The position numbers were made by a program, and so were the translations under genes. A DNA stretch of 59,625 bases from Hyphomonadaceae bacterium (lineage in GTDB: Bacteria; Pseudomonadota; Alphaproteobacteria; Caulobacterales; Hyphomonadaceae). Below the pieces are notes generated by a model. The model worked only from the letters and a program-made list of their open reading frames with translations, was not told the origin of the DNA and searched no databases. The stretch is from contig JALEGE010000101.1 of the NCBI GenBank assembly GCA_022760335.1, positions 1 through 59,625 of the forward strand, given 5' to 3'. Shown piece after piece: positions 1 to 9,013 of the stretch (its first letter is position 1; each line of letters begins with the position of its first letter).

Positions 1-1
1 G

Positions 2-910
2 ATCCTGGAGGCGGTTGCGGGAAGTTTTGGCACGCCGAGCGGGGAAATCACGCTCGAAGCCAATCCGAATGATATAACGCCAGCGTGCCTGACAGAGTGG
101 CGCGCGCTGGGCATCACGCGTCTCTCCCTTGGTGTTCAGTCGCTGGATGATACGGCGCTGCGGTTTCTTGGCCGCGACCATACTGGCGAACAGGCGCGCA
201 TCGCTGTCCGCTCGGCACTGGAAGTTTTCCCAAACACCAGCTTGGATCTGATCTATGCCCGTCCTGGCCAGACACTCGCGGCCTGGCAGGCCGAGCTTTC
301 GGCCGCACTGGCTTTCGGGGCGCCGCATCTGTCTCTCTATGAGTTGACCATTGAGGCGCGCACCGCTTTCGGACGGCGTGCGGCGCGCGGTGAACTTGTC
401 CCCATGGAAGAAGATGGACAGGCCGATCTCTATGAGCTGACGCAGCAGATTTGCGCGGCGGCCGGCCTGCCGGCTTATGAGATCTCCAATCATGCCCGCG
501 CCCCGGAATTTCAAAGCCGGCATAACCGGGTTTACTGGAATAGCGGCGATTGGCTGGGGCTTGGCCCCGGCGCGCATGGCCGTCTGACCATAGATGATGC
601 GCGTATGGCGACGGTCAGCTACCGCCGTCCGGCTGAATATATTGCGGGCCTGAAAGCCGGCGAATCCGGATGGCAGCAGGAAGAGCATCTTGATGCGGCC
701 CAGACCGGCCATGAATTGCTCGCAATGGGCCTGCGCGTTGCTGAAGGACTGGAGCTGGCGCGTCTGGAGAGGCTTGTCGGCTTGCTGGACGCCATGCGGC
801 TTGGGCGGCTGGAGGAAGACGGCCTCATCCTACGCAAAGGGAGCAAGCTGGCGCTCACCGCTCAAGGACGGCTTCTGGCCGATCATGTGGCAGCACAGAT
901 ATTGATCTGA
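2..910 (+). CDS. hemW: HemW-like radical SAM heme chaperone (5' end cut off)
   Basis: C-terminal three quarters of HemW, the radical SAM protein related to oxygen-independent coproporphyrinogen oxidase (HemN) that acts in heme trafficking in the cytoplasm. The reading frame is open from the first bases of the window, so the start and the CxxxCxxC iron-sulfur motif lie outside. Visible family marks are ITLEANP, the RLSLGVQSL(D)D stretch near base 120, DLIYARPGQT, HLSLYELTIE, YEISNHA and HNRVYW followed by GLGPGAHG. The last two blocks are typical of HemW. The gene ends at TGA and is followed by a strong hairpin. Identification is firm from family knowledge; function as chaperone rather than oxidase is inferred. 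Confidence 0.9.
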   Translation: MLEAVAGSFGTPSGEITLEANPNDITPACLTEWRALGITRLSLGVQSLDDTALRFLGRDHTGEQARIAVRSALEVFPNTSLDLIYARPGQTLAAWQAELSAALAFGAPHLSLYELTIEARTAFGRRAARGELVPMEEDGQADLYELTQQICAAAGLPAYEISNHARAPEFQSRHNRVYWNSGDWLGLGPGAHGRLTIDDARMATVSYRRPAEYIAGLKAGESGWQQEEHLDAAQTGHELLAMGLRVAEGLELARLERLVGLLDAMRLGRLEEDGLILRKGSKLALTAQGRLLADHVAAQILI

Positions 911-924
911 TCCACAAAAAGTAT

Positions 925-955
925 GACGCCCGGACAGGGGGGGTGTCCGGGCGTC
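925..955. terminator. Perfect 12-bp hairpin after hemW
   Basis: GACGCCCGGACA (925-936) and TGTCCGGGCGTC (944-955) form a perfect 12-bp stem with a 7-G loop, 15 bases after the hemW stop. No T-run follows on either strand, so it may act as an mRNA 3' end or a weak bidirectional terminator between the convergent hemW and LolA-like genes. The remaining bases to 1136 hold nothing recognisable. Confidence 0.5.
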
Positions 956-1136
956 CACTCGCTACGGTTCACCGGGAGGGGAAGGGACCGGTGAGCGATA
1001 AGCAGGTTTGCCATCTGGCGGTCGGGGTGTCCGCGCTAGCTTTCCCCTGCCTATGGTTGCAATATTGCCACGCTTTTTAAAAAATTCAAATCACAATCAC
1101 GTAACACTTTGAGTGTGATGTTTTTGCAGCGAAAAG

Positions 1137-2015
1137 TTAACGCCGATCTTCGTCGTCCTCATCCTCGGCATCTTCGATAATGAACAGCCTCGGATTCAGC
1201 GTCATGCCTGTTCGAACATCATCGAGTTGGACACTGGTGATGCCATTATTGGCATCCAGCACGCGCCAGCCGATCAGATCATAAGTGCCGGTATGGAACA
1301 GCATGGTTAGTTCGCCATCGGCCTCTTCGGTGGGGTCGATCACTGTGATTGCCACCAGGCCATTGGCGCGCTGTACGCGCAGAACCTCAGCATCGGTTTC
1401 GAAATCCACATCATTTGAAAGCAGAAGACCCAGCGGTGTGGCCCCCAGCGGGACGCGGTCCACCGTTTCCAGTTCGCGGTCCTGCATGGCTACGGTCACG
1501 CCATCGGCGGCGATCAGGATTGGCACGGGGTCATCATACTCAAAGCGCATCCGTCCCGGACGCTGCAGATAGAAGCGGCCCTCGCTGAGCGCGCCATTCT
1601 GGTCGATCTGGACAAAGTGACCTTCAGCCGTGCGCGTGCGGGCCAGCGCATTCGAGGCTTCTTTCAAGATTGCGCGGCGCTGGTTAGGTGAGACAACCGA
1701 CGGGTCCGGCCCGGCAGAAGACTGCCCAACCGTGTCGCGTGCGCTCGGGGCACTTTCGGTCTCTTGCGAGTTGAGCGCGATGGGCGCATCGCTGCCGGTG
1801 GTGACCTCGGTCTCGGTGTCGGGTGCCTGGGCTTCCACCACGGTGCCGGGATTGGCCTCTGGCGTTTTGGTCACCAGAACTTGGGTGTCATTTGCCGCAG
1901 CGGGTGCTGCGACCTGTATGATCGGCGCAGGGGCCGGGACGACCACGGCCGGAGCCGGGGAGGGCTCAACGCCGCCAATCATGCCGGCGGCAAGGGCGAT
2001 AAAGCTCGACAGCAT
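1137..2015 (-). CDS. LolA-like outer membrane lipoprotein carrier family protein
   Basis: Periplasmic protein with an N-terminal hydrophobic signal (MLSSFIALAAG), a long Pro/Ala-rich and acidic low-complexity linker to about residue 105, then a LolA-type half-barrel domain. The domain carries RTAEGHFVQ, GRFYLQRPGRMRFEYD, DPVPILIAADG and LLLSNDV, matching the hydrophobic cup that carries lipoproteins from LolCDE to the outer membrane. The tail is very acidic (EDAEDEDDEDRR). At 292 residues it is longer than usual LolA (about 200) because of the linker. AAGGAAAGG precedes the ATG. It may be a second LolA-like paralogue rather than the essential carrier; the window does not decide this. Confidence 0.8.
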   Translation of the reverse strand: MLSSFIALAAGMIGGVEPSPAPAVVVPAPAPIIQVAAPAAANDTQVLVTKTPEANPGTVVEAQAPDTETEVTTGSDAPIALNSQETESAPSARDTVGQSSAGPDPSVVSPNQRRAILKEASNALARTRTAEGHFVQIDQNGALSEGRFYLQRPGRMRFEYDDPVPILIAADGVTVAMQDRELETVDRVPLGATPLGLLLSNDVDFETDAEVLRVQRANGLVAITVIDPTEEADGELTMLFHTGTYDLIGWRVLDANNGITSVQLDDVRTGMTLNPRLFIIEDAEDEDDEDRR

Positions 2016-2163
2016 TGGACTGCCTTTCCTTCCACAAATTCATCTTGGAGTACCCTAGCCCGGTTTGTCAGCCAGATCTGGGCACAAATGGGGCAATTGC
2101 GCCGATTTTCGTTGGCGCGGGTTCAGATTGGCGAACATTGTGAATGCAGGTTTAGAGCGCCGG

Positions 2164-2190
2164 GCGAAAAAGTGGGCTCCGGTTTTTCGC
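2164..2190. repeat. Short intergenic inverted repeat
   Basis: GCGAAAAA (2164-2171) and TTTTTCGC (2183-2190) flank a GC-rich loop. Similar short palindromes are common between genes of alphaproteobacteria. It lies in the promoter-side gap of the LolA-like gene. Only one copy was noticed in the window, so membership of a repeat family is inference. Confidence 0.35.
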
Positions 2191-2214
2191 ATAATCGGCG
2201 CGGCCATCAATAAA

Positions 2215-2258
2215 CCTGGATCATCAGGCGTTTCACATTACACGCCTGATGATCCAGG
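2215..2258 (-). terminator. Rho-independent terminator of the PNPOx-like gene
   Basis: A perfect 17-bp inverted repeat, 2215-2231 against 2242-2258, has a 10-base loop. It begins 8 bases past the minus-strand stop at 2267, and the minus strand continues TTTATT. Position, stem and U-rich tail fit an intrinsic terminator for the flavin-binding protein. Confidence 0.8.
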
Positions 2259-2266
2259 GGCCGACC

Positions 2267-2833
2267 CTAACGTACACACCAGCTATGGCCGTAACCGGGA
2301 CGCCAGTCGAGCCTGGCCCGCCAGCCTGGGCGTGGCACCAGTTTCAGCACATCCATTTGGTCGATTGACACCAGAATGCGGGCGAAGTTTTCGCGCGCCA
2401 TACCTGGGTCAGCTGACGCTTCCGGCTCAGACAAGACACTGCCCGGCGGCATGCGGGTCGCATAGTTCAGAAGGTCGCCGGGCGAGATACGCGCGAAAGC
2501 GGCCTCCCAGTCAGAGCCCTGCGTTTCGACCCTGGCAGCTCCATAGGCGCGGATCTGTACCTGTGCGTAGGCATCGAAGAAGACCAGGGTGCAGCGTGGA
2601 TCCTGGCGCAATTCGGCGATCTTGGGTGTGCGCCTGTCTGTCCAGATTTCGGCAACGCGTGTCTGCGGGGAAAACCCGCGCAACACGACCGTACGCGCCA
2701 TCGCCATTCCGTCCGCTGAAACAGTGCCCAGCACGGGCCAGCGCAAGGGCGCGCCGGGGGTACAGCCCGCTACTTCCAGCGCGGCAAGGCACCATGCATC
2801 CACGGCATCGAGGGTCTGTAAGGGGTCAGGCAT
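2267..2833 (-). CDS. Pyridoxamine 5'-phosphate oxidase-like flavin-binding protein
   Basis: 188-residue split-barrel protein of the PNPOx-like superfamily, expected to bind FMN. Seen: LGTVSADGMAMARTVVLRG (substrate and flavin-binding strand), WTDRRTPKIAELRQDPR (the phosphate-contacting KxxxL..NP-like region), RCTLVFFDAY and QIRAYGAARVE. The C-terminal part has an RLDW motif. In true PdxH the last segment is more conserved and total length about 215-220, so this is more likely the general-stress or heme-utilisation-type branch, with substrate unknown. ATG 2833 is chosen over the adjacent upstream TTG 2836. It is a single gene, with a large gap to rplY on the other strand. Confidence 0.75.
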   Translation of the reverse strand: MPDPLQTLDAVDAWCLAALEVAGCTPGAPLRWPVLGTVSADGMAMARTVVLRGFSPQTRVAEIWTDRRTPKIAELRQDPRCTLVFFDAYAQVQIRAYGAARVETQGSDWEAAFARISPGDLLNYATRMPPGSVLSEPEASADPGMARENFARILVSIDQMDVLKLVPRPGWRARLDWRPGYGHSWCVR

Positions 2834-3024
2834 CAAACCAGACAGTCACTTGATGTGTCATGGCACTCAAGATGGGGCGCAGATGCGCGGTGCACAAAGG
2901 CTTGCATGGTCGCACCTTTTGTGCGCATAGCCCGCGCTCGATTATGAGGCGGCGGCGCAAGGCCGTGCGTGTCAGGCTGTTACCCGTAGTCAAGCGGGCG
3001 GACTTCAGGACGAAGGAAAATCAA

Positions 3025-3666
3025 ATGTCTACCGAAATCATCTTCAATGTTGATGTGCGCGAGCGTACGGGCAAGGGCGGCGCGCGCGAAGCCCGCAGGC
3101 AGGGTCTGGTGCCCGGCGTGCTGTATGGCGGCGGCAAGGATCCTGTCGCGATCAGCTTGCGTCTGAATGAAGTGATCAAGGCCATCAATACCGGTCAGCT
3201 TAGGTCCTCTACCGCGACACTGATCCACAAGGGTGAGAAACAGCTGGTGATCCCGCAGGACATCCAGATGCACCCTGTGTCGGACCAGCCGGTGCACATT
3301 GATCTTTATCGTGTTGACGAGACGCAGAAGATCAAGGTGGAAGTGGCTGTGCACTTTGTCGGCGAAGAGAAATCGCCGGGTCTGAAGCGCGGTGGTGCGC
3401 TGAATGTTGTGCGCCACACGGTGGAACTGCTCGTGCCGGCGGGCAATATTCCGGACTCGCTGGAGGCCGACGTGTCCACGCTGAACATTGGTGACAATGT
3501 GAAGATCTCCGATATTGCCCTGCCTGGCGATGCAGAGCCGACCATCACCGACCGTGACTTTACCATCGCCACCATTGCCGGCCGTGTGGCCACGGCAGAG
3601 CCGGCTGAGGGTGAAGAAGTCGATCCCGATGCTGTGGAAGCAACCGCGCAACAGGGCGACGAGTAA
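3025..3666 (+). CDS. rplY: 50S ribosomal protein L25/CTC family
   Basis: 213-residue long-form L25 (Ctc type): the N-terminal 5S-rRNA-binding domain (RERTGKGGAREARR, GLVPGVLYGG) is followed by the C-terminal TL5/CTC domain (VHFVGEEKSPGLKRGG, VPAGNIPDSLEADVS). It binds 5S rRNA in the large subunit. Start ATG 3025 has GAAGGAA upstream. The frame is open upstream to 2860 but similarity begins only here. It is first in the rplY-pth order common in alphaproteobacteria. The acidic C-terminal tail is ordinary for the family. Confidence 0.96.
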   Translation: MSTEIIFNVDVRERTGKGGAREARRQGLVPGVLYGGGKDPVAISLRLNEVIKAINTGQLRSSTATLIHKGEKQLVIPQDIQMHPVSDQPVHIDLYRVDETQKIKVEVAVHFVGEEKSPGLKRGGALNVVRHTVELLVPAGNIPDSLEADVSTLNIGDNVKISDIALPGDAEPTITDRDFTIATIAGRVATAEPAEGEEVDPDAVEATAQQGDE

Positions 3667-3723
3667 ATCTTGCCCTTGCGCCTGCCCCTGTTGGCGCACA
3701 TCTCGAAGACGATAAGAAACTGG

Positions 3724-3754
3724 CTGGCCGAGCTCTTTCATAGGGCTCGGCCAG
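3724..3754. terminator. Hairpin between rplY and pth
   Basis: CTGGCCGAGC (3724-3733) pairs perfectly with GCTCGGCCAG (3745-3754) across an 11-base loop in the 108-base gap between rplY and pth. No T-run follows, so it may be an mRNA processing or stability element that sets different levels of the two products rather than a full terminator. Confidence 0.5.
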
Positions 3755-3774
3755 TGCCTGTCGAGGAGAGACCC

Positions 3775-4392
3775 GTGCTGATCCTGTTGGGCCAGGGCAA
3801 TCCTGAGCCGAAATATCTGGGCAATCGCCACAATCTCGGATTCATGGCCATGGATGCGATTGCCGAGGCGCACGGGTTTGGCCCGTGGCGCGACAAGTTT
3901 CAGTCGGTTGTCAGCGAAGGCTGGATCGAGAGTGCGCAAGGACGGACCAAGGCGCTCTTGATGAAGCCGAAGACCTATTACAATGAGACCGGACGCGCAG
4001 CTTCAGAGGCGGTGCGTTTTTACAAACTCAGTGCGGAAGACGTGACGGTCTTTCATGACGAGATTGACCTGGCGCCGGGACGCGTGCGCGTGAAGCGCGG
4101 TGGCGGGCATTCAGGCAATAATGGGCTGCGCTCGATCATTTCGCATCTCGGCCCGGAAGTGCGCCGCGTGCGCATGGGTGTTGGCCATCCGGGAGATAAA
4201 TCCCGAGTGATGCCCTATGTGCTCTCGGATTTTCCCAAGGCAGAAACGCAATGGCGAGATGCGCTGCTTGATGCCATTCCCCGCGCGCTGGGTTTCCTGG
4301 CGGCGGGCGAGGATGAGCGCTTTCAGACCGAAGTGATGCGCCTTGCGCCAGCGCCGAAATCCGATCCGCGCAAATCCTCAGGCGAGACCTGA
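3775..4392 (+). CDS. pth: Peptidyl-tRNA hydrolase
   Basis: 205-residue cytoplasmic esterase that frees tRNA from stalled peptidyl-tRNA. Family residues visible: GQGNPEPKY with the substrate Asn, RHNLGF with the catalytic His, KPKTYYNETG with Asn, FHDEIDLAPG with the catalytic Asp, and GGHSGNNGLRS. GTG 3775 is taken as start because similarity begins at LILLGQGNP and GAGGAGAG lies 5-12 bases before it. An ATG-like extension from 3670 would run through the upstream hairpin. It is probably co-transcribed with rplY. The usual partner ychF follows only after an antisense TIR gene. Confidence 0.96.
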   Translation: MLILLGQGNPEPKYLGNRHNLGFMAMDAIAEAHGFGPWRDKFQSVVSEGWIESAQGRTKALLMKPKTYYNETGRAASEAVRFYKLSAEDVTVFHDEIDLAPGRVRVKRGGGHSGNNGLRSIISHLGPEVRRVRMGVGHPGDKSRVMPYVLSDFPKAETQWRDALLDAIPRALGFLAAGEDERFQTEVMRLAPAPKSDPRKSSGET

Positions 4393-4399
4393 TCTCAGC

Positions 4400-5302
4400 T
4401 TAGTCATTTGTATCATTGATGATCGGGCCGGGCTGGAGCAGGCGTTCATCCAGCAGGTTGTGTGGGACTGTGCCGGCCGGGCAGGTGGCGTAGACCGTAT
4501 TGGCGACGGCGGGAAGGCTCGCGCGCGGCGTGGCCTGCAGGGTGCGCACCAGATAGGCCAGCAGGAACAGCACGGCGATGGCCGCGAGCATCCACCAGAT
4601 CAGGCCGTTACCGCCAATCTCGGCTGGCTGCTCGGCTGGTGTCGCCGCCGCAACCGCCGCTGCGGGTTTGGCTTCAGGTTTTGGCTTGGCCGGCTCGGGC
4701 GTTGGCGCGCGCGCTGCGACTGTTGCAGTCGCCGCTGCTGCGGTCGTGGCAGCGGCGGCGGCGCCTGTCTTGGTTTCGGTCTTCTTCACGCCCACCGGCT
4801 GGCCTTTCTGGGCCAGCGGATCATCGGGGTGCTTGTCGCGCCAGGCATCCTGGCCTTCACGATCCTTGGTCGGGATCAGCAGCCAGTCCTTGAGACCCTT
4901 CCGGCCCTGCTGTTTTTCAAGCAGCGAGACGATCTCGAACCAGCCTTCGGTATTGGTTCGCGAGGTGAAGCCGGCAATGTCGTGGCGCGTGTCCACACTG
5001 TAAGGCTCATAGGGCACCACATCATCCAGCGCGGCCTGAATGAAAGGATAGCCTTCCGCGATCTTGGAATAACCCTGGCCGGCGGCGGCGCGCACGAAGG
5101 AAGAGTTCACCGCGTTTTCCGACCACAAGACAATCATCGCCTTGGAGCGGTCGATGGCACGCGATTCCTTGGCGTCGAATACATCGTCTGTTGACTTGGC
5201 ATCGTACCAGACGCGCATTTTCAGGCCGCGCAAACGCCGTGTTACCAGCTTGGCCATATCTCGGTCTTCAAGCGCCGCAACTACGAAAACGTCGTAACTC
5301 AT
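4400..5302 (-). CDS. TIR-domain protein with C-terminal membrane anchor
   Basis: 300-residue protein. Residues 1-135 read as a TIR fold: YDVFVVAALEDRD (strand A), LRGLKMRVWYDAK (strand B and BB loop), SKAMIVLWSENAVNSS (strand C/D region). A Pro/Ala/Lys-rich linker (about 170-225) leads to one membrane helix (about 233-252) and a short tail after it. In NAD-cleaving bacterial TIRs a Glu follows a W-x-x-x-E type helix; here the matching stretch SSFVRAAAGQ has no Glu, so catalysis is doubtful. It sits antisense between pth and ychF, which are normally neighbours. Function is unknown; it could be a signalling scaffold. Confidence 0.75.
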   Translation of the reverse strand: MSYDVFVVAALEDRDMAKLVTRRLRGLKMRVWYDAKSTDDVFDAKESRAIDRSKAMIVLWSENAVNSSFVRAAAGQGYSKIAEGYPFIQAALDDVVPYEPYSVDTRHDIAGFTSRTNTEGWFEIVSLLEKQQGRKGLKDWLLIPTKDREGQDAWRDKHPDDPLAQKGQPVGVKKTETKTGAAAAATTAAAATATVAARAPTPEPAKPKPEAKPAAAVAAATPAEQPAEIGGNGLIWWMLAAIAVLFLLAYLVRTLQATPRASLPAVANTVYATCPAGTVPHNLLDERLLQPGPIINDTND

Positions 5303-5454
5303 CGCAAAATCCCTTGAATTCAGAATCTCACCCTAACGGGGACTGCGCCAAAGGCCAATAGATTCAGCACTGACGCGAACGGGCCGTGTCTTTCGCCAGG
5401 AAATGGGCTAAAGCCGCGCCCAAGCGAAACATCTGAAACAAGAGGAGCCACGAA

Positions 5455-6552
5455 ATGGGCTTCAAATGCGGTATTGTCGGCCTGCCCAATGTGGGCAAAT
5501 CCACCCTGTTCAACGCCCTTACCCAGACGGCGGCCGCGCAGGCGGCGAACTATCCTTTCTGCACCATTGAACCGAATGTCGGCGAGGTCGCCGTGCCGGA
5601 GCCGCGTCTGAAGGAGCTCGCGCGCGTGGCGGGCTCGAAGGAGGTCATCCCGGCGCGTATGAATTTCGTCGATATTGCCGGCCTGGTGGAGGGCGCGTCC
5701 AAGGGCGAAGGGCTCGGCAACCAGTTCCTCGCCAATATCCGCGAAACCGACGCCATCGCCTATGTCCTGCGCTGTTTCGAGGATGAGGACATTACCCATG
5801 TCGCAGGCCGGATCGACCCGATCGCAGATCTGGAAACCGTGGAAACCGAGCTGATGCTGGCCGACATGGAAAGCCTTGAGAAACGCAAGGCCAATGTCGA
5901 GAAGAAGGCCCGCTCCGGCGACAAGGAGGCCAAGGCGCAGGTTGCGCTGATCGAGCTTGCCCTGAATGAGCTGAATGAGGGTCGCCCGGCCCGCCGCGCT
6001 GACGTGCCCAAGGACGAGATGAAAGCCTGGAAAATGCTCCAGCTGCTGACGGCCAAGCCGGTGCTCTATATCGCGAATGTAGACGAGGCTTCGGCGGCGA
6101 CGGGCAACGCCTATTCCGAACGCGTCATGGCGCGGGCGAAAGAGGAAGGTGCGGCCTGCGTGGCCATTTCAGTTCAGATCGAGAGCGAGCTCGCCCTGCT
6201 CGATGAAGAGGAGCGAGAGGAGTATCTTGCCGAGCTTGGCCTGGAAGAGCCCGGCCTCACGCGCATGATCCATTCCGGTTATGACCTGCTCGGCCTGCAG
6301 ACCTATTTCACCGCCGGCCCCAAGGAAGCGCGCGCCTGGACGGTCAAAAAGGGCGCGACCGCGCCGCAGGCGGCCGGCGTGATCCATGGCGACTTTGAAA
6401 AGGGCTTCATCCGCGCCGAAACCATCACATTTGAGGATTATGTCGCCTGCGGCGGAGAATCCGGCGCCAAGGAAGCCGGCAAGATGCGCGCCGAGGGCAA
6501 GGACTATCTGGTCCAGGATGGGGATGTGATGCTGTTCCGTTTCAATGTTTAA
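5455..6552 (+). CDS. ychF: Redox-responsive P-loop ATPase YchF/Obg-like
   Basis: 365-residue Obg-family nucleotidase that associates with ribosomes. G1 is [16 protein letters not shown]3 region is [17 protein letters not shown], and the G4 position reads NVDE instead of NKxD, the known reason YchF prefers ATP over GTP. A coiled region ([20 protein letters not shown]) is followed by a C-terminal TGS domain with the typical [12 protein letters not shown] end. AGGAG lies upstream of the ATG. The following thioesterase gene starts 15 bases after the stop and is likely co-transcribed. Confidence 0.97.
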   Translation: MGFKCGIVGLPNVGKSTLFNALTQTAAAQAANYPFCTIEPNVGEVAVPEPRLKELARVAGSKEVIPARMNFVDIAGLVEGASKGEGLGNQFLANIRETDAIAYVLRCFEDEDITHVAGRIDPIADLETVETELMLADMESLEKRKANVEKKARSGDKEAKAQVALIELALNELNEGRPARRADVPKDEMKAWKMLQLLTAKPVLYIANVDEASAATGNAYSERVMARAKEEGAACVAISVQIESELALLDEEEREEYLAELGLEEPGLTRMIHSGYDLLGLQTYFTAGPKEARAWTVKKGATAPQAAGVIHGDFEKGFIRAETITFEDYVACGGESGAKEAGKMRAEGKDYLVQDGDVMLFRFNV

Positions 6553-6566
6553 GGGAGCAGGCTGCC

Positions 6567-7004
6567 ATGGCTGATGATCTCCTCCCGGAACAAACCAGTG
6601 ATATTCCGGCCGGCTATGCCGTTTTACCCTGGCATCGCGGGTTTGGCCGCATGGTCGGGCCGCTCTATGAGCGCGCTGAGCCGGGTGGGCACTATACGCG
6701 CGCCTTTCGTGTGGAAGAGCATCACGTCAACGGCATGTCGAACGCCCATGGCGGCATGCTGATGACCTTTGCCGACATGGCCTGGGGCCACGCGGTGGAT
6801 GCCGGAAACGAGTTCTGGTGGGTGACGGTACGGCTGGTTTGCGACTTTCTCTCCAGCGCGGCGCTCGGTGAATGGGTCGAGGGCACCGGCGAGGTGATCG
6901 GGACGCAGGATGGCCTTCACACAGTGCGCGGGCGTATCTGGTGTGGTGAGCGTCTGCTGATGACCGGGACGGGCACATTCAAGGTGCTGAAACGCAAGCC
7001 CTGA
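6567..7004 (+). CDS. PaaI-type hotdog thioesterase
   Basis: 145-residue hotdog-fold acyl-CoA thioesterase candidate. [19 protein letters not shown] carries the HGG and following acidic residue that PaaI-type enzymes use for catalysis at the central helix; [21 protein letters not shown] is the pairing strand. Start ATG 6567 has AAGGGAG 5 bases before. It is likely in one transcript with ychF. The acyl substrate cannot be predicted. Confidence 0.85.
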   Translation: MADDLLPEQTSDIPAGYAVLPWHRGFGRMVGPLYERAEPGGHYTRAFRVEEHHVNGMSNAHGGMLMTFADMAWGHAVDAGNEFWWVTVRLVCDFLSSAALGEWVEGTGEVIGTQDGLHTVRGRIWCGERLLMTGTGTFKVLKRKP

Positions 7005-7017
7005 TATGGCTGAAAGC

Positions 7018-8040
7018 TCAAATCAGGTTGTGGGCAATCAAGCTCTCGGCACTGGCAATCGCGGCTTCGCGCGCTGAAATCGGCGTCCAACCAAGCTCTG
7101 AACGGGCCTTTTCGCTGGAGACAATGCGCTTCTTGCCCAATTCCGGGACCAACTGGCGCAGTGGCGGATTGACCAGGGACAGGATGCGCACCAGCCAGCT
7201 CGGCAATTGCCCGCTTGGGATCTTTTTCGGATGATCGGGAAAGGCGTCGCGCAGAATCTCAGCCAGCTCAGCCATCCACAAAAAGTCATCGGCCACCAGA
7301 TAGCGCTGGCCAATCGAGATGTCTTTTTCGAGGGCGAGAATATGCGCCTCGGCCACATCGCGCACATCCACAACGTGAAATCCGAATTTCGGAACGGCCG
7401 GGAGCTTCCCACTCATAAGCTGTGTGACGATTTCCAGTGAGGCGGAAAAATCCCCACCCATAACAGGCCCCAGAACCGCGCTGGGATTGATTGTCGTAAG
7501 TTTCAGGCCTTCTCCCTCGCTGGCGACATAGTCCCAGGCGGCGCGCTCGGCGATGGTTTTCGAGCGCGTATAGGCGGTGTTGTCCTTAAGGTTTTCAGGG
7601 TTCGACCAGTGTTGCTCGGTCAACAGATTGGGAAGGTTGTCACCCCAACCATAGGCAACCGCCGCCATCGAGCTTGTCATGACCACACGGTCCACGCCCG
7701 CCGTCTTTGCGGCGCGCAGAAGACGCAGGGCACCATCGCGGGCTGGCTTGATCAGCTCGTCGGCGTCGCGCGGAAGACTGGCCGGTATGGGCGAGGCGAC
7801 ATGCAGAATGGCGTCCACGCCCTCCACGGCTTCTTCCCAGCCGGCATCGCGGCTGAGATCGGCAGCAATCAGGGGCACCTCGATGCTTTTCTCGGTATAG
7901 TCGGAAAGGATCATGTTGAGCGCGGTTGCGCGAGAAGTGCTGCGGGCGGTGCCGCGCACGCTGTGGCCGCGTTCGATCAGCTTCACGATGCAATGCGTAG
8001 CGATAAAGCCCGTTGCGCCCGTCACAAGAATATGTGCCAT
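7018..8040 (-). CDS. NAD(P)-dependent epimerase/reductase of the extended SDR family (dihydroflavonol reductase-like)
   Basis: 340-residue extended SDR. The N-terminus VTGATGFIATHCIVKLIERG is the GxxGxxG nucleotide loop; ILHVASPIPAS and the catalytic YTRSK (Tyr-x3-Lys) with an upstream Ser-rich MTSSMAAV fit dihydroflavonol-4-reductase or cinnamoyl-CoA-reductase-like bacterial enzymes. The natural substrate is probably a small carbonyl compound. The EamA transporter gene ends 4 bases upstream on the same strand, so the two are likely co-transcribed. Confidence 0.88.
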   Translation of the reverse strand: MAHILVTGATGFIATHCIVKLIERGHSVRGTARSTSRATALNMILSDYTEKSIEVPLIAADLSRDAGWEEAVEGVDAILHVASPIPASLPRDADELIKPARDGALRLLRAAKTAGVDRVVMTSSMAAVAYGWGDNLPNLLTEQHWSNPENLKDNTAYTRSKTIAERAAWDYVASEGEGLKLTTINPSAVLGPVMGGDFSASLEIVTQLMSGKLPAVPKFGFHVVDVRDVAEAHILALEKDISIGQRYLVADDFLWMAELAEILRDAFPDHPKKIPSGQLPSWLVRILSLVNPPLRQLVPELGKKRIVSSEKARSELGWTPISAREAAIASAESLIAHNLI

Positions 8041-8044
8041 CGCC

Positions 8045-9013
8045 TTAGTCTCCCGTTGGGGGTGCGCGTTGCCTCAGGCGTGCTTCGCGCAGGGTGATGT
8101 ACAAGGTGGCCAGCACGATAATGGCCGCCCCAATCCAGACATACCTTCCAGGAAGCAACTGGAACAGGAGAAAGTCGGCGACTGCGGCCATGGGGAGCCG
8201 TAAATAGTCCATCGGCGAGAGAAAACTGGCATCGCCCATGCTCATCGCCTTGATGTAGCAAAACTGCGCCGCCAATCCGGTGAGCGCCATGGTGATGATC
8301 ATCAGCCAGGCCATCGGGCTGGGCGGACTCCAGAACCAGATTAGCCCGGGCAGAAGAAGAATGCTGGACAGGAGATTGGCCCAGACGACGAGCTGTATCG
8401 GTGAATGTGTAGCGCTCAGCGATTTGACCAGGGTGATCGCCCCGGCGAAGAAAAAGGCGCTGGAAATCGCCAGCAGCGAGCCAAGATCAAGCGGCGGACC
8501 GGCCCCATCGGGCAGCCAGAAAAAGATCACGCCCGGAACGGCCATGATCAGAACGCCGATAAACCCCACCGTGACGGCGCCAAAACGGTGTGGACCGACC
8601 GCCTCGCCCAAGAACAGAGCTGCGAGAAGTGTCACGAAAAGCGGGCGTGAAAAACTCAATGCGTTGAACTGGGACAATGGAAGCGTGAAAAAATCGGATA
8701 CCGCCAGCAGGCTGAAGATAAATCCCAGTGTGCCAAACAAGCTGCGCGTAAACAGGAGGCCAAAGCGTGGGGTCTTCAGGAAGCCGGTCCCCTGGCGCAT
8801 CAGGATCGGAGAAACGAACACGAGCCCGAAGAAAGATCTGAAGAAAGCCAGTACGATAGGGTGGGCTTCGCTGGAGACTTGCTTGGCCATCACCAGATAG
8901 ACAGTAAAGCCAATTCCCGATGCGATCATCCAGGCCGCCCCGGTTAAATTGCGGGCGGCACGCGGTGTGCTAGAGGGTGAAGCGGCGAGAGAGGAATCAG
9001 GCATGACTGGCAT
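8045..9013 (-). CDS. EamA/DMT-superfamily membrane transporter
   Basis: 322-residue inner-membrane protein with about ten hydrophobic helices in two five-helix EamA repeats. Examples are SGIGFTVYLVMAKQVSS, LALSRPLF-type helices in the first half, and AAVADFLLFQLLPG near the end. Members export small metabolites; the substrate is unknown. The start is uncertain: ATG 9013, 9004 or 8929 are in frame, and the first two overlap the start of the divergent gene at 9003. It precedes the SDR reductase by 4 bases. Confidence 0.85.
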   Translation of the reverse strand: MPVMPDSSLAASPSSTPRAARNLTGAAWMIASGIGFTVYLVMAKQVSSEAHPIVLAFFRSFFGLVFVSPILMRQGTGFLKTPRFGLLFTRSLFGTLGFIFSLLAVSDFFTLPLSQFNALSFSRPLFVTLLAALFLGEAVGPHRFGAVTVGFIGVLIMAVPGVIFFWLPDGAGPPLDLGSLLAISSAFFFAGAITLVKSLSATHSPIQLVVWANLLSSILLLPGLIWFWSPPSPMAWLMIITMALTGLAAQFCYIKAMSMGDASFLSPMDYLRLPMAAVADFLLFQLLPGRYVWIGAAIIVLATLYITLREARLRQRAPPTGD

